Positions 7,761 through 15,024 of a stretch of DNA of 30,211 nucleotides are shown here, in pieces. Every line of letters begins with the position of its first letter. Position 1 is the first letter of the stretch. The notes under the pieces are model-generated. The model was given only the letters and a program-made list of their open reading frames with translations. It searched no databases and was not told the origin of the DNA. The translations under genes were made by a program, and so were the position numbers. The DNA is from an uncultured Desulfovibrio sp. (GTDB lineage: Bacteria; Desulfobacterota; Desulfovibrionia; Desulfovibrionales; Desulfovibrionaceae), in the NCBI RefSeq assembly GCF_949282365.1, contig NZ_CASDOY010000021.1, positions 1 to 30,211 on the forward strand. Direction: 5' to 3'.

Positions 7761-8468
7761 TCATCGTTTGGGCGCGACCCGGATCAGGGCCGCGGCCCCT
7801 GCCAGCAGGGTGCGACGCTGTGCCGCGGCGCAGCCGGCGTCGTGCAGGCAACCTTCCAGACCGCCGCGCCGCAGCCAGACGCGGGCGGACGTTTCCCTCC
7901 CCCAGGGCAGGAAGCCGGGCAGGGCGCGCCGCAGCAGGGCGGCGGGCAGGCCCAGGTTGCGTTCGGCCAGGATGAAGTCCGCCAGCCAGAGCTGCCGCGT
8001 CGCCAGGGCGCAGGCCCGCAGCAGGCTCACGGCATCGGGCCAGGGCAGGGCGAAGAGGAGATAGGCCAGACGCAGGCCGGGCAGCGCGCCTGCGGGCAGG
8101 TCGGGCAGGGCCGCGAAGGGGGCCGCCGGCATCCCGCCGGAGGGGGTGCGCGTGGCGCCGTCCGGGCGAGAGCTCTGACAGGCGGCAGGAGCCGCCCCTG
8201 TGGCCGTGGCCGGGCATGTCCCCGTGCCCGGGCCGGCGGGGACGACAAGTTGTACGCCGGTTCCATGAGCGCCCGTTCCTGCGGATGCGGCCGGGATCGC
8301 GGGCAGGGCATTGCAGGGCAGGACGCGGCTCCCGTCCGGCCAGGGCACGCGGCGGCGGAGCACGGCGTACAGGCCGGGAGCTGGCCATGCGGGCCGCAGG
8401 GTACGCAGGCGCGTCACATCGGCGGCGGGCAGGAGTTCCCGCAGCAGGGGAGCGGAGAGGGCGTTCAT
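7761..8468 (-). CDS. Degenerate SAM methyltransferase-like protein
   Basis: 235 residues, very rich in Ala, Pro and Leu. The C-terminal half recalls class I methyltransferases in which a strand and helix are followed by an acidic DF/ERN segment: LAYLLFALPWPDAVSLLRAC, then WLADFILAERNLGLPA, then WLRRGGLEGCLHDAG. A possible remnant of the SAM glycine loop is VVPAGPGTGT near residue 80, but the classical E/DxGxGxG form and the acidic ribose-binding residue are not clear. The ATG overlaps the HD gene's stop by four bases (ATGA), so the two are translationally coupled. It may be a diverged methyltransferase or a non-catalytic partner. The call is tentative. Confidence 0.4.
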   Translation of the reverse strand: MNALSAPLLRELLPAADVTRLRTLRPAWPAPGLYAVLRRRVPWPDGSRVLPCNALPAIPAASAGTGAHGTGVQLVVPAGPGTGTCPATATGAAPAACQSSRPDGATRTPSGGMPAAPFAALPDLPAGALPGLRLAYLLFALPWPDAVSLLRACALATRQLWLADFILAERNLGLPAALLRRALPGFLPWGRETSARVWLRRGGLEGCLHDAGCAAAQRRTLLAGAAALIRVAPKR

Positions 8469-9283
8469 CGGCCAGCCTCTCCGGCCGTCTCCAGGACGCC
8501 CAGCAGGTGGGCCCGGGCCGCGGCATAGGCGGGCGTGGAGGGCAGACCTTCCAGCAGGCGGCGGGCGTGGCCCTCGGCCACGAAACGGGCGCGGCTGGCC
8601 GGGAAATGCATGTCATAGAACCATGTGCCCAGCAGTACCCGGAAATCATTGACGCTTTTCAGGTCGGCATAGGCCGCTACCCGGCCGGAAAGGGCAGCGC
8701 TGATGACCGTGTCGCTGTGGACGGCGGGATCGTCGGGCAGGCTCAGGACCACGGTGGGGCAGTAGGGGCGCGGTCCGGAAAGATGCGCGTCCATGACCCG
8801 CAGGATGTCCAGCTTGTCCGCGTCGCGCACGGCATGGCAGATGCGGGCCATGCCGTCCGGCAGCCCGGCGGGCAGGGCGAAACGGTTGTGCAGGCCCACG
8901 GCGGCCAGCACCAGCTTGCGGATCAGCGGGCTTTCGTCCCGCAGGCGCTGCTCGCGTTTGAGGATGCGCACGCCCCACTGGCCGTGGTTGCAGGAATCGC
9001 GGTCGCGGAAGGTGTGCCAGCGCAGATACTGCTCGAAGCGCGCCACATCGTGGTAGAGGGCGGCCAGCAGGCAGGCGCGGTCCAGGGGCGGGGCGAAACG
9101 GCCGCTGCGCACGATGGCCCGGGCGTGTCCCAGCACCTGCATGGTGTGGTGCAGCTTGAGATCCATGGGCGCAGGATCGCCGCCGGGCCGGGCGCATTCC
9201 TTTGCGCGTTCCGCTGCCGCATAGGCGGCGAACCAGTCTTCATGGGCCGTGATGTCCGGCAGGTGGGGAAGTGAGGTGTCCAT
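8465..9283 (-). CDS. HD-domain metal-dependent phosphohydrolase
   Basis: 272 residues. The HD signature is complete: His46 in KLHHTMQV, His78-Asp79 in AALYHDVARFEQY, and a later Asp in AVRDADKLD (154-159). Family-typical His100 (NHGQWGV) and His132 (GLHNRF) are also present. Proteins of this layout bind one or two metals and cleave phosphate esters, often nucleotides; the substrate is not evident. The start is ATG at 9283, with GGAGG only one base away, which is unusually tight, so a slightly different start is possible. The gene is first in a two-gene operon with the methyltransferase-like gene. Confidence 0.8.
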   Translation of the reverse strand: MDTSLPHLPDITAHEDWFAAYAAAERAKECARPGGDPAPMDLKLHHTMQVLGHARAIVRSGRFAPPLDRACLLAALYHDVARFEQYLRWHTFRDRDSCNHGQWGVRILKREQRLRDESPLIRKLVLAAVGLHNRFALPAGLPDGMARICHAVRDADKLDILRVMDAHLSGPRPYCPTVVLSLPDDPAVHSDTVISAALSGRVAAYADLKSVNDFRVLLGTWFYDMHFPASRARFVAEGHARRLLEGLPSTPAYAAARAHLLGVLETAGEAGR

Positions 9284-9562
9284 GCCTCCGGTGTACGCTC
9301 CGGCCGGGAGCGAGGCAAGGGGCGCGGGTGACGGCGGACGGCATGGCATGGCCGCGTCATGGGCTGCACTGCCATATCGGGCGCTGTGCCTGGACGGAGA
9401 CGGTCTGGACAAAGTCCTGCCCGCACGGGGCGCGCACAGATCGTGCAGGACAAAGGAGCCTTTGTGCCTGTGAGGATGCTCCCTTCCTGGCAGGTGCGTT
9501 TGGGAAAGGCGGGCCGTGAGGAGTACCTCCCGCGTCGGGCGCGGGTGACGGCGGCCCTCAGG

Positions 9563-9602
9563 GCCGTGCCCGTTGCGACGGGGATGGGGCGGGTATCGAC
9601 GG
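9563..9602 (+). repeat. Degenerate copy of a dispersed hairpin repeat
   Basis: GCCGTGCCCGTTGCGACG followed after a short variable loop by GGGTATCGACGGC matches, in inverted orientation, the unit of the tandem array at 29146-29334. TGCCCG (9567-9572) can pair with CGGGTA (9590-9595). The rest of the 362-bp gap 9284-9645 holds no evident gene. Confidence 0.55.
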
Positions 9603-9645
9603 CATGGGGACGGCCTTGCCCCGAAAGATGTCCCCCCTTCCGGCC

Positions 9646-10113
9646 CTAGCGCCGGAAGCGGCTGTCGGCCTTCCGCCAGGCGGCGGCCTGTTCGGCGGCG
9701 TCGGCCACGCGGGCGTCCACGATGGTCTTGCCGATGGGGCAGAGGGCCAGGGCCGCCAGCTTGACGTGCTGCCAGGCGAAGGGGATGCCGATGATGGTCA
9801 CGGCGCAGGCCAGGGCCGAGAGCAGATGCCCGCAGGCGATCCAGATGCCGCAGAGCAGCAGCCAGACGATGTTGCCCACCGTGCCCAGCGGCCCGGTACC
9901 GATATCGCCTTCGCCGGTCAGCACCTCGCGGGAGACCGGCATACGGCCGAAGGGCATGAAGGCGAATCCGGCCATGACGAAGCAGGCCCGGCCCCAGGGG
10001 ATGCCGATGATGCTGAGGAAGCAGAGGACGCCCGCGATGCACCAGAGCAGGCCCGTGCCCAGACCGAAGGGAAAGAACCAGAGGACATTGCCGAGACAGC
10101 CCAGCGCTTGCAT
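9646..10113 (-). CDS. yccF: YccF-domain inner-membrane protein
   Basis: 155 residues with four hydrophobic segments arranged as two repeats. Each repeat carries the YccF signature: SIIGIPWGRACFVMAGFAFMPFG (about residues 34-56) and TIIGIPFAWQHVKLAALALCPIG (about 105-127). The family is a widespread membrane protein of unknown molecular function. Length and repeat structure agree with the family; the charged C-terminal tail is slightly longer than usual. It appears to be transcribed alone. Confidence 0.88.
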   Translation of the reverse strand: MQALGCLGNVLWFFPFGLGTGLLWCIAGVLCFLSIIGIPWGRACFVMAGFAFMPFGRMPVSREVLTGEGDIGTGPLGTVGNIVWLLLCGIWIACGHLLSALACAVTIIGIPFAWQHVKLAALALCPIGKTIVDARVADAAEQAAAWRKADSRFRR

Positions 10114-10447
10114 GGCGTACTCCTGGAAGACGTGAGCGGGATCTTTATGCTACACGGGCGCGGGCATGCTGTCCATGCGCGGGCCGTCCCCGGACACGGC
10201 GAAAGATCACGGCGGGCTCTGGGCGTCCGGGCATCCCGGACGTCTGGAGGACAAGGTCAGCCGCCGCCCGGCGGGCGTGCTTTCTCCAGCCCGTGGGCGC
10301 AGCGTGCCCTGGCCTACCGACCGGACAGGAGGAAGCGCGCAGCAGTCCTTTGGCCGTCGTGTGGACCGGCCTCCCGGCGGGCACGGACGGAACTGGCGCG
10401 CGGGCCTATCGTCCCCGCGCGGCGGGGAGGGCGGGGCCGTGAGCGCT
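10114..10447. other. Intergenic region upstream of yccF
   Basis: 334 bp, GC-rich. A short AT-richer patch (ATCTTTATGCTACA near 10141-10154) lies directly upstream of yccF and may hold its minus-strand promoter. No gene seen. Confidence 0.35.
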
Positions 10448-10777
10448 TCAGACCGTGGGCAGGAGCCAGCAGAAGGCCGCCAGCATGGCCGCCAGCAGGC
10501 AGAGCTGGGCGGCCACGGCCAGCCAGCAGGCCTTGCGGAAGTCCCGGATGCGTTTCGCGGCCGCGGCGGCGAGAAGGCGCAGCTCCGCTTCGCCCCGACG
10601 CAGGGCGGCCTCGTCCCGGGGGGCGAGACCGGGCACGCCGGACGCGAGCGCACGCCCGAGCAGATCGATCCGGGCCTGCAGTTCCGCCTGTTCCCGTTCC
10701 CGTTCCCGGAGCCGGGCGCGGTTGTTCTCCGCGGCCTTGCGGGCGAAAAAACGGCTTTTGGCCTTATCGTGGCGCAT
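10448..10777 (-). CDS. Small coiled-coil protein with one C-terminal membrane helix
   Basis: 109 residues, not recognised. The first 30 residues are strongly basic (HDKAKSRFFARKAAENNRAR), followed by a Glu/Arg heptad-like stretch (LREREREQAELQARIDLLGRAL) likely to form a coiled coil. After a second charged helix, the last 25 residues form a single hydrophobic segment (ACWLAVAAQLCLLAAMLAAFCWLL). The layout suggests a tail-anchored inner-membrane protein with a cytoplasmic coiled coil. It lies between yccF and purM on the same strand, and the purM terminator lies at its 5' side, so it probably has its own promoter. The composition, smooth domain structure and clean start make it a plausible real gene. 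Confidence 0.55.
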   Translation of the reverse strand: MRHDKAKSRFFARKAAENNRARLREREREQAELQARIDLLGRALASGVPGLAPRDEAALRRGEAELRLLAAAAAKRIRDFRKACWLAVAAQLCLLAAMLAAFCWLLPTV

Positions 10778-10792
10778 AGGGGCCCCCGGGGC

Positions 10793-10824
10793 AGAAAAAA
10801 AGGGGAAGGCGGACGCCTTCCCCT
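10793..10824 (-). terminator. Rho-independent terminator of purM
   Basis: On the minus strand GGGGAAGGCG-TCC-GCCTTCCCC is followed by TTTTTTT, 25 bp past the purM stop codon. Confidence 0.92.
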
Positions 10825-10848
10825 CTGAGGATCGGATACGGAAGGCGG

Positions 10849-11910
10849 CTAGGCCTTGTCGAAATCGACGACCACCTGTTCGCCGTCGCCATTGCGGCGG
10901 GCGATGCTGCCGATGGCCCAGGCGGACATGCCAAAGGCCTGGATGCGGTTGATGGTCTCTTCCACCTGTCCTTCGGGCAGGACCAGCACATAACCGATAC
11001 CGCCGTTGAAGATCTGCAGGATCTCGGGCCAGGAGAGCCCGCCCGCTTCATGCAGCCACTTGAAGACCGGCGGCATGTCCCAGCTGCCGAAGTCGATGTG
11101 CGCTTCCACCTGGTTGGGCAGCACGCGCGGGATATTGTCGTAAAAGCCGCCGCCCGTGATGTGGGCCATGCCGCGCACGTCCAGGTCGCGCAGCAGGGAG
11201 CGCACCACTTCCACATAGATCTGGGTGGGGGCCAGCAGCACGTCGCGCACGGTGGCGCCGTCGGCGCCGGGGAAGGCGTCGTCCGGGCCCAGACCGCTCT
11301 TGGCCAGGATCTTGCGCACCAGCGAGTAGCCGTTGGAGTGCAGGCCCGTGGAGGCCAGGCCCACGATCCTGTCGCCCACGCGGATGCCGGAGCCGTCCAC
11401 CAGTTTGGCATTGTCCACGATGCCCACGCAGAAACCGGCCAGGTCGTACTCGCCGTCGCCGTACATGTCGGGCATCTCGGCGGTCTCGCCGCCCAGCAGG
11501 GCACAGGCGGACTGGCGGCAGCCTTCGGCCACGCCGCTGATGACCGTATGGGCGGTGTCCACATCCAGCTTGCCGGTGGCGAAATAGTCAAGGAAGAACA
11601 GGGGAGTGGCCCCCTGGACCAGGATATCGTTGACGCTCATGGCCACAAGGTCGATGCCCACGGTATCGTGCTTGTTGAAGGCAAAGGCCAGCTTGAGCTT
11701 GGTGCCCACGCCGTCGGTGGACGAGACCAGCACAGGGTCGCTCATGTTGCCGATTTCAGGTCTGAACAGGCCCCCGAACCCCCCGATGTCGGAGATGACC
11801 CCCTTGGTATGCGTGCGCTGCACCAGATGCTTGATGCGCGCCACGAGATCGTTGCCGGCCTGGATATCGACGCCGGCTTCGGTATATGCTTTTGCGCGAT
11901 CTGTGGACAT
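10849..11910 (-). CDS. purM: Phosphoribosylformylglycinamidine cyclo-ligase (AIR synthetase)
   Basis: 353 residues, the normal length. The enzyme closes the imidazole ring in purine synthesis, turning FGAM and ATP into AIR. Typical segments are in order: the N-terminal YTEAGVDIQAGNDLV, the ATP-binding DPVLVSSTDGVGTKLKLA, the Asp-rich GIDLVAMSVNDILVQGA, the LLGGETAEMPDMY motif, GLASTGLHSNGYSLVRK, AHITGGGFYDNIPRVLP, and the C-terminal FNGGIGYVLVL. The start at 11910 follows AAGGAGG with good spacing. The leader just upstream contains a short hairpin (GCCCAA/TTGGGC at 11957-11976) near a run of T on the minus strand, whose role is unclear. There are no other pur genes in the window. Confidence 0.97.
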   Translation of the reverse strand: MSTDRAKAYTEAGVDIQAGNDLVARIKHLVQRTHTKGVISDIGGFGGLFRPEIGNMSDPVLVSSTDGVGTKLKLAFAFNKHDTVGIDLVAMSVNDILVQGATPLFFLDYFATGKLDVDTAHTVISGVAEGCRQSACALLGGETAEMPDMYGDGEYDLAGFCVGIVDNAKLVDGSGIRVGDRIVGLASTGLHSNGYSLVRKILAKSGLGPDDAFPGADGATVRDVLLAPTQIYVEVVRSLLRDLDVRGMAHITGGGFYDNIPRVLPNQVEAHIDFGSWDMPPVFKWLHEAGGLSWPEILQIFNGGIGYVLVLPEGQVEETINRIQAFGMSAWAIGSIARRNGDGEQVVVDFDKA

Positions 11911-12186
11911 GAGTATCCTCCTTGGTGGAAGACACCCTAGCAAAAAATCTGCCGAAGCCCAAGCGGCTTTTTGGGCTAAATGCCGGCCGGGACGGTTTTC
12001 CGCAGCTTTTTCCATGACAGGGCGCAAAGGAGCCTGCTATGCTGGGCCCGACGCGACGGCAGCGCCGCGGCCCGCGCCGCGCGTGCGGGACAGCGGACAG
12101 GCGGAAGGGAGGCCGGTACCGCAGACGACGGACCGCACCGTGCGTGCGGGACAGCCGGGGCGCGTCATACGGCAAAAGGAGAGCTT

Positions 12187-13197
12187 ATGGAAACTGTCTT
12201 GTGGACCGCCCTGGACGACGGCAGGCTGCGCTGCGACCTCTGCGCCCATGCCTGCGCGCTCGCGCCGGAGCAGACCGGGCGCTGCGGCGTGCGCCGCAAC
12301 GAGGGCGGCGTCCTGCGTTCGCTGGTGGACGGGCTGGTGACGGGCGTGCAGGCCGATCCGGTGGAAAAAAAGCCCCTCTACCATTTCCTGCCCGGCAGCC
12401 GGACCTTTTCCGTGGGCAGCGCGGGCTGCAATTTTTCCTGCCTGTTCTGCCAGAACCACCACATCTCCCGCGACCCGCTGGAACAGGGGCGCATCAGCGG
12501 GCAGCGCGTGTCGCCGGAGCAGTTGGCGGAGGCGGCCCTGCGGAGCTCCTGCCGCAGTCTGGCCTTCACCTACAACGAGCCCACGGTCTTCGTGGAGCTG
12601 CTGGCGGCCACGGCGGCGCTGGCGCAGGAGCGGGGCCTGCCTTCCCTGCTGGTGAGCAACGGTTTCATGAGCGGGGCCTGCCTGCGTCTGCTCGGGCCCC
12701 TGGTGCGGGCGGCCAATATCGACCTCAAGGCCTTCAGCGAGGATTTTTACCGGCAGTATTGCGGTGCGCGCCTGCGCCCGGTGCTGCGCAATCTGGTGCG
12801 CATGCGCGAGCTGGGCTGGTGGCTGGAAGTGACGACCCTGATCCTGGAAGGCGTCAACGACAGCGAGGCGGAAGTGCGTGCCCTGGCCCGCTTCATCCGT
12901 GACGAGCTGGGGCCGGATACGCCCTGGCATGTGACGGCCTTCCATCCCGCCTACCGCATGGCGCGTCATCCGGCCACGCGGGCGGCGACCGTCCGGCGCT
13001 GCCGGGAGGCCGGTCTGGAGGAAGGACTGCGCTTCGTCTACACGGGCAACATCTTGTGGGCGGACGGCGGCACGACACGCTGTCCGCAGTGTGGGGCCCC
13101 CTGCCTGGAGCGGCAGGGCTGGCAGGTGGATCTTGCGGCGGACGACGGCGTCTGCCCGCACTGCGGCAACAGGCTGCCGGGAGTATGGACGTTATGA
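12187..13197 (+). CDS. amrS: AmmeMemoRadiSam system radical SAM enzyme
   Basis: 336 residues. The radical SAM cluster motif is Cys81-NFS-Cys85-LF-Cys88, inside GSAGCNFSCLFCQNH. The N-terminus has the family Cys pattern CDLCAHACALAPEQTGRCGVR, and LAFTYNEPTVFVE and LVSNGFMS follow as expected. The C-terminal extension carries two zinc-ribbon-like pairs (CPQCGAPC and CPHCGN), also usual in AmrS. The enzyme forms a 5'-deoxyadenosyl radical; its substrate is not established. The start follows AAAGGAG. Its usual partners, Memo and AMMECR1, are not adjacent. The stop overlaps the start of the downstream adenosyltransferase gene (ATGA). Confidence 0.9.
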   Translation: METVLWTALDDGRLRCDLCAHACALAPEQTGRCGVRRNEGGVLRSLVDGLVTGVQADPVEKKPLYHFLPGSRTFSVGSAGCNFSCLFCQNHHISRDPLEQGRISGQRVSPEQLAEAALRSSCRSLAFTYNEPTVFVELLAATAALAQERGLPSLLVSNGFMSGACLRLLGPLVRAANIDLKAFSEDFYRQYCGARLRPVLRNLVRMRELGWWLEVTTLILEGVNDSEAEVRALARFIRDELGPDTPWHVTAFHPAYRMARHPATRAATVRRCREAGLEEGLRFVYTGNILWADGGTTRCPQCGAPCLERQGWQVDLAADDGVCPHCGNRLPGVWTL

Positions 13198-13697
13198 TCA
13201 TCGTGTACACAGGCAACGGCAAGGGCAAGACCAGTGCCTGCATCGGGCAGGCCGTGCGGGCCCTGGGCCGGGATCTTTCCGTGGGCTTCGGCCAGTTCAT
13301 GAAACAGCCGGGCTGCGCCGGAGAGCAGATCATGCTGGCCCGGCTGCTGGGCGACGACTTCCTGGCTGGCGGCAAGGGCTTTTTGCGCCGGGAGGAGGAG
13401 CGCCCCGCCCACAGGGGAGCGGCCCTGGCCACCCTGGACTGGGCCCGGCAGCGTCTGGAACGTCTGGACCTGCTGGTGCTGGACGAGACCCTTTACGCCC
13501 TGAAGGCGGGCATCCTGGAGCGCGACGAGGTGGAAGGGCTCATGGCGGCGGCGCGCCGGGCGGGCTGCCATCTGGTGCTTTCGGGCCGGGACGCCCCGGA
13601 CTGGCTGGTGGAGGCCGCCGATCTGGTCACCGAGATGGGCGAGATCAAGCATCCCTGGCGGGCGGGCATCAAGGCCGCACCGGGCATCGAGTTCTGA
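13194..13697 (+). CDS. cobO: Cob(I)yrinic acid a,c-diamide adenosyltransferase (CobO/BtuR family)
   Basis: 167 residues. The first strand leads into a P-loop IVYTGNGKGKTSACIGQAVRA (G7-NGKGK-T13), the signature of CobO/BtuR adenosyltransferases, which transfer the adenosyl group of ATP to cobalt in corrinoids. The segment LLVLDETLYALKAGIL is the expected Walker-B-like DE region, and the C-terminal VTEMGEIKHPWRAGIKAAPGIEF matches the family's EMxxxKHP...GIxAxxGIE end. ATG at 13194 is preferred over ATG at 13185 because GGGAG is better spaced from it. The gene is translationally coupled to amrS. Together with cbiK at 5.5 kb it indicates a cobalamin-making organism. Confidence 0.92.
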   Translation: MIIVYTGNGKGKTSACIGQAVRALGRDLSVGFGQFMKQPGCAGEQIMLARLLGDDFLAGGKGFLRREEERPAHRGAALATLDWARQRLERLDLLVLDETLYALKAGILERDEVEGLMAAARRAGCHLVLSGRDAPDWLVEAADLVTEMGEIKHPWRAGIKAAPGIEF

Positions 13698-14101
13698 GCC
13701 GCGGGCCGGGCTCCTGCCCGGGAAGGCGCGCTCTCGCTCTCCTGGCAGCCCGCCTCCAGCGCGGTGGCTTGGGCTCCCGCAGGCTGTGGATGGCGGGATG
13801 GGCGTGCTTGCTCCGGCTCTTGTGTGTTCGCGTCCCCCGCAGGCGCGCGGACGGCAGAATCCTCTATTTGCATCGACAATGTGGCGATACCCTCCCGCAG
13901 GCGCGCGGACGGCAGGCACACCACGCAGCGGAGCGAGCGGGGCGAAAAGGACGCGAGGCCGGACTCGCGCATGCCCCAGGTTGCCGTCCGGCAGAGCGAC
14001 ATCCCCAGGCATGCGCACGGCGTCTCCCCGTCCTGCGGACGGGCCGCGGGAACGGGGGCATGTTTCGGTGCACTGGCGGCGTGCCTGGCGTGGGCTTTTG
14101 G
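13698..14101. other. Non-coding stretch with a 21-bp direct repeat
   Basis: The 546 bp between cobO and the BON lipoprotein gene contain no supported gene. A hairpin CCGGGC-TCCT-GCCCGG (13706-13721) follows cobO. The 21-bp sequence CCCGCAGGCGCGCGGACGGCA up to its last base occurs twice, at 13836-13856 and 13894-13914, 58 bp apart. The right part holds a terminator candidate and a dispersed repeat, listed separately. Confidence 0.5.
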
Positions 14102-14142
14102 GGGAAAACGGAACGGGCCTGCTCCGTGAGGAACAGGCCCGT
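14102..14142 (-). terminator. Candidate terminator of the murA-BON lipoprotein operon
   Basis: ACGGGCCTG (14113-14121) and CAGGCCCGT (14134-14142) form a 9-bp stem. On the minus strand it is followed by TCCGTTTTCC, a short T-run. It lies about 100 bp past the lipoprotein stop codon, beyond the repeat element. Confidence 0.5.
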
Positions 14143-14150
14143 GTCATGGG

Positions 14151-14224
14151 GGCCGTGCCTGTTGGGCCGCAAGGCCTTACAGGCATCGACAGCAAGGCAA
14201 AGGGATCTCCTCCCCCGCAAAACG
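14151..14224 (+). repeat. Single copy of a dispersed hairpin repeat
   Basis: Starts GGCCGTGCCTGTTG, then a hairpin TGCCTGT...ACAGGCA (14156-14162 with 14179-14185) capped by GGCC-GCAA-GGCC, then ATCGACAGCAAGGCAAAGGG and CCCCCGCAAAACG. The same order of blocks is found on the minus strand of the tandem array at 29115-29190. The fifth pair of the stem is C-G there and T-A here. Confidence 0.65.
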
Positions 14225-14243
14225 GAACGTCATGGGTCCCGCA

Positions 14244-15002
14244 CTAGATGGCGGCGCCCGCGGCCTCGTCACCTACCGGCGGTGGCGGCGGCGCGGTGGG
14301 CGGGGTCAGCTTGTGCGAGGAATGGGCCGGCGGCATGGTGGGCACGTTCTGCGGCTGGGCGGCGGGCTGGCCTGCCGGCTGGGACACGGGCGTGGCCTGG
14401 GGCGCGGTCGCCGGCTTCTGGCCCGCTCCGGGCACCACCTGCCCCTTGGGCACGGGCATGTCGGCCTGCTTCTGGGGCAGCATCAGATAGCTGATGACCT
14501 GCTTGACGCCTTCCACCTGCCGTGCGGCGCGGATGGCCAGCTTGCGTTCGGCCTCATCCTTGACCACGCCCAGCAGGACCACGCGGCCGGCATTGACTTC
14601 GGTATCGATGCGCGTGGAGCTCAGGCCCGAGGTGCCGATGAGTTCCGTGCGCAGCTTGGTGGCCAGTACGAAGTCGCCGGTCTCGCTCTTGGCGGGCGTG
14701 AACCAGTGCGAGGTGACGGAGCGCACGCCCTTGTGCTTGCGGGCGATGCGAATGGCCTTGGAGCGCATCGTTTCGGGCACCTCGCCCACCAGGAAGACAT
14801 GGCCGTAATAGCAGTAGACATTGATGCCCCAGCCCTGGGACAAATGGGCGTCCATGAGGTCGGACTTGATCTGCAGGGAGATCTCCTTGTCGTCGGCGAT
14901 GGTGCCGCCCAGACGCTGGTCGTCGTACACGCCGTAGAGTGCGCCGCAGCCGCTGCAGCACAGCAGGCAGGAAAGAAGCAGCAGGGGGACGATGAAGCGC
15001 AT
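14244..15002 (-). CDS. Double BON-domain lipoprotein with proline-rich tail
   Basis: 252 residues. The signal sequence MRFIVPLLLLSCLLCCSGC ends in a lipobox with Cys19. Two BON domains follow: roughly residues 35-100 (KEISLQIKSDLMDA ... VFLVGEVPETMRSKAIRIARKHKGVRSV) and 105-175 (LATKLRTELIGTSG ... VVLLGVVKDEAERKLAIRAARQVEGVKQV). The last 70 residues are rich in Pro, Gln and Ala and probably unstructured. Proteins of this type (YraP/DolP-like) sit in the outer membrane's inner leaflet and support envelope integrity. The start at 15002 is fixed by AAGGAGG and the lipoprotein signal. It lies 22 bp downstream of murA, so it is likely co-transcribed. Confidence 0.85.
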   Translation of the reverse strand: MRFIVPLLLLSCLLCCSGCGALYGVYDDQRLGGTIADDKEISLQIKSDLMDAHLSQGWGINVYCYYGHVFLVGEVPETMRSKAIRIARKHKGVRSVTSHWFTPAKSETGDFVLATKLRTELIGTSGLSSTRIDTEVNAGRVVLLGVVKDEAERKLAIRAARQVEGVKQVISYLMLPQKQADMPVPKGQVVPGAGQKPATAPQATPVSQPAGQPAAQPQNVPTMPPAHSSHKLTPPTAPPPPPVGDEAAGAAI

Positions 15003-15024
15003 GAAGCCTCCTTGCGCCGGAGCG

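Noticed and set aside
8216..9274. A 352-codon plus-strand frame opposite the HD gene
   Set aside because: No recognisable domain, and the HD protein on the other strand has all its catalytic residues.
11941..11976. Attenuator or riboswitch in the purM leader
   Set aside because: The hairpin is only six base pairs, its T-run is offset, and no known purine-responsive aptamer features are visible.
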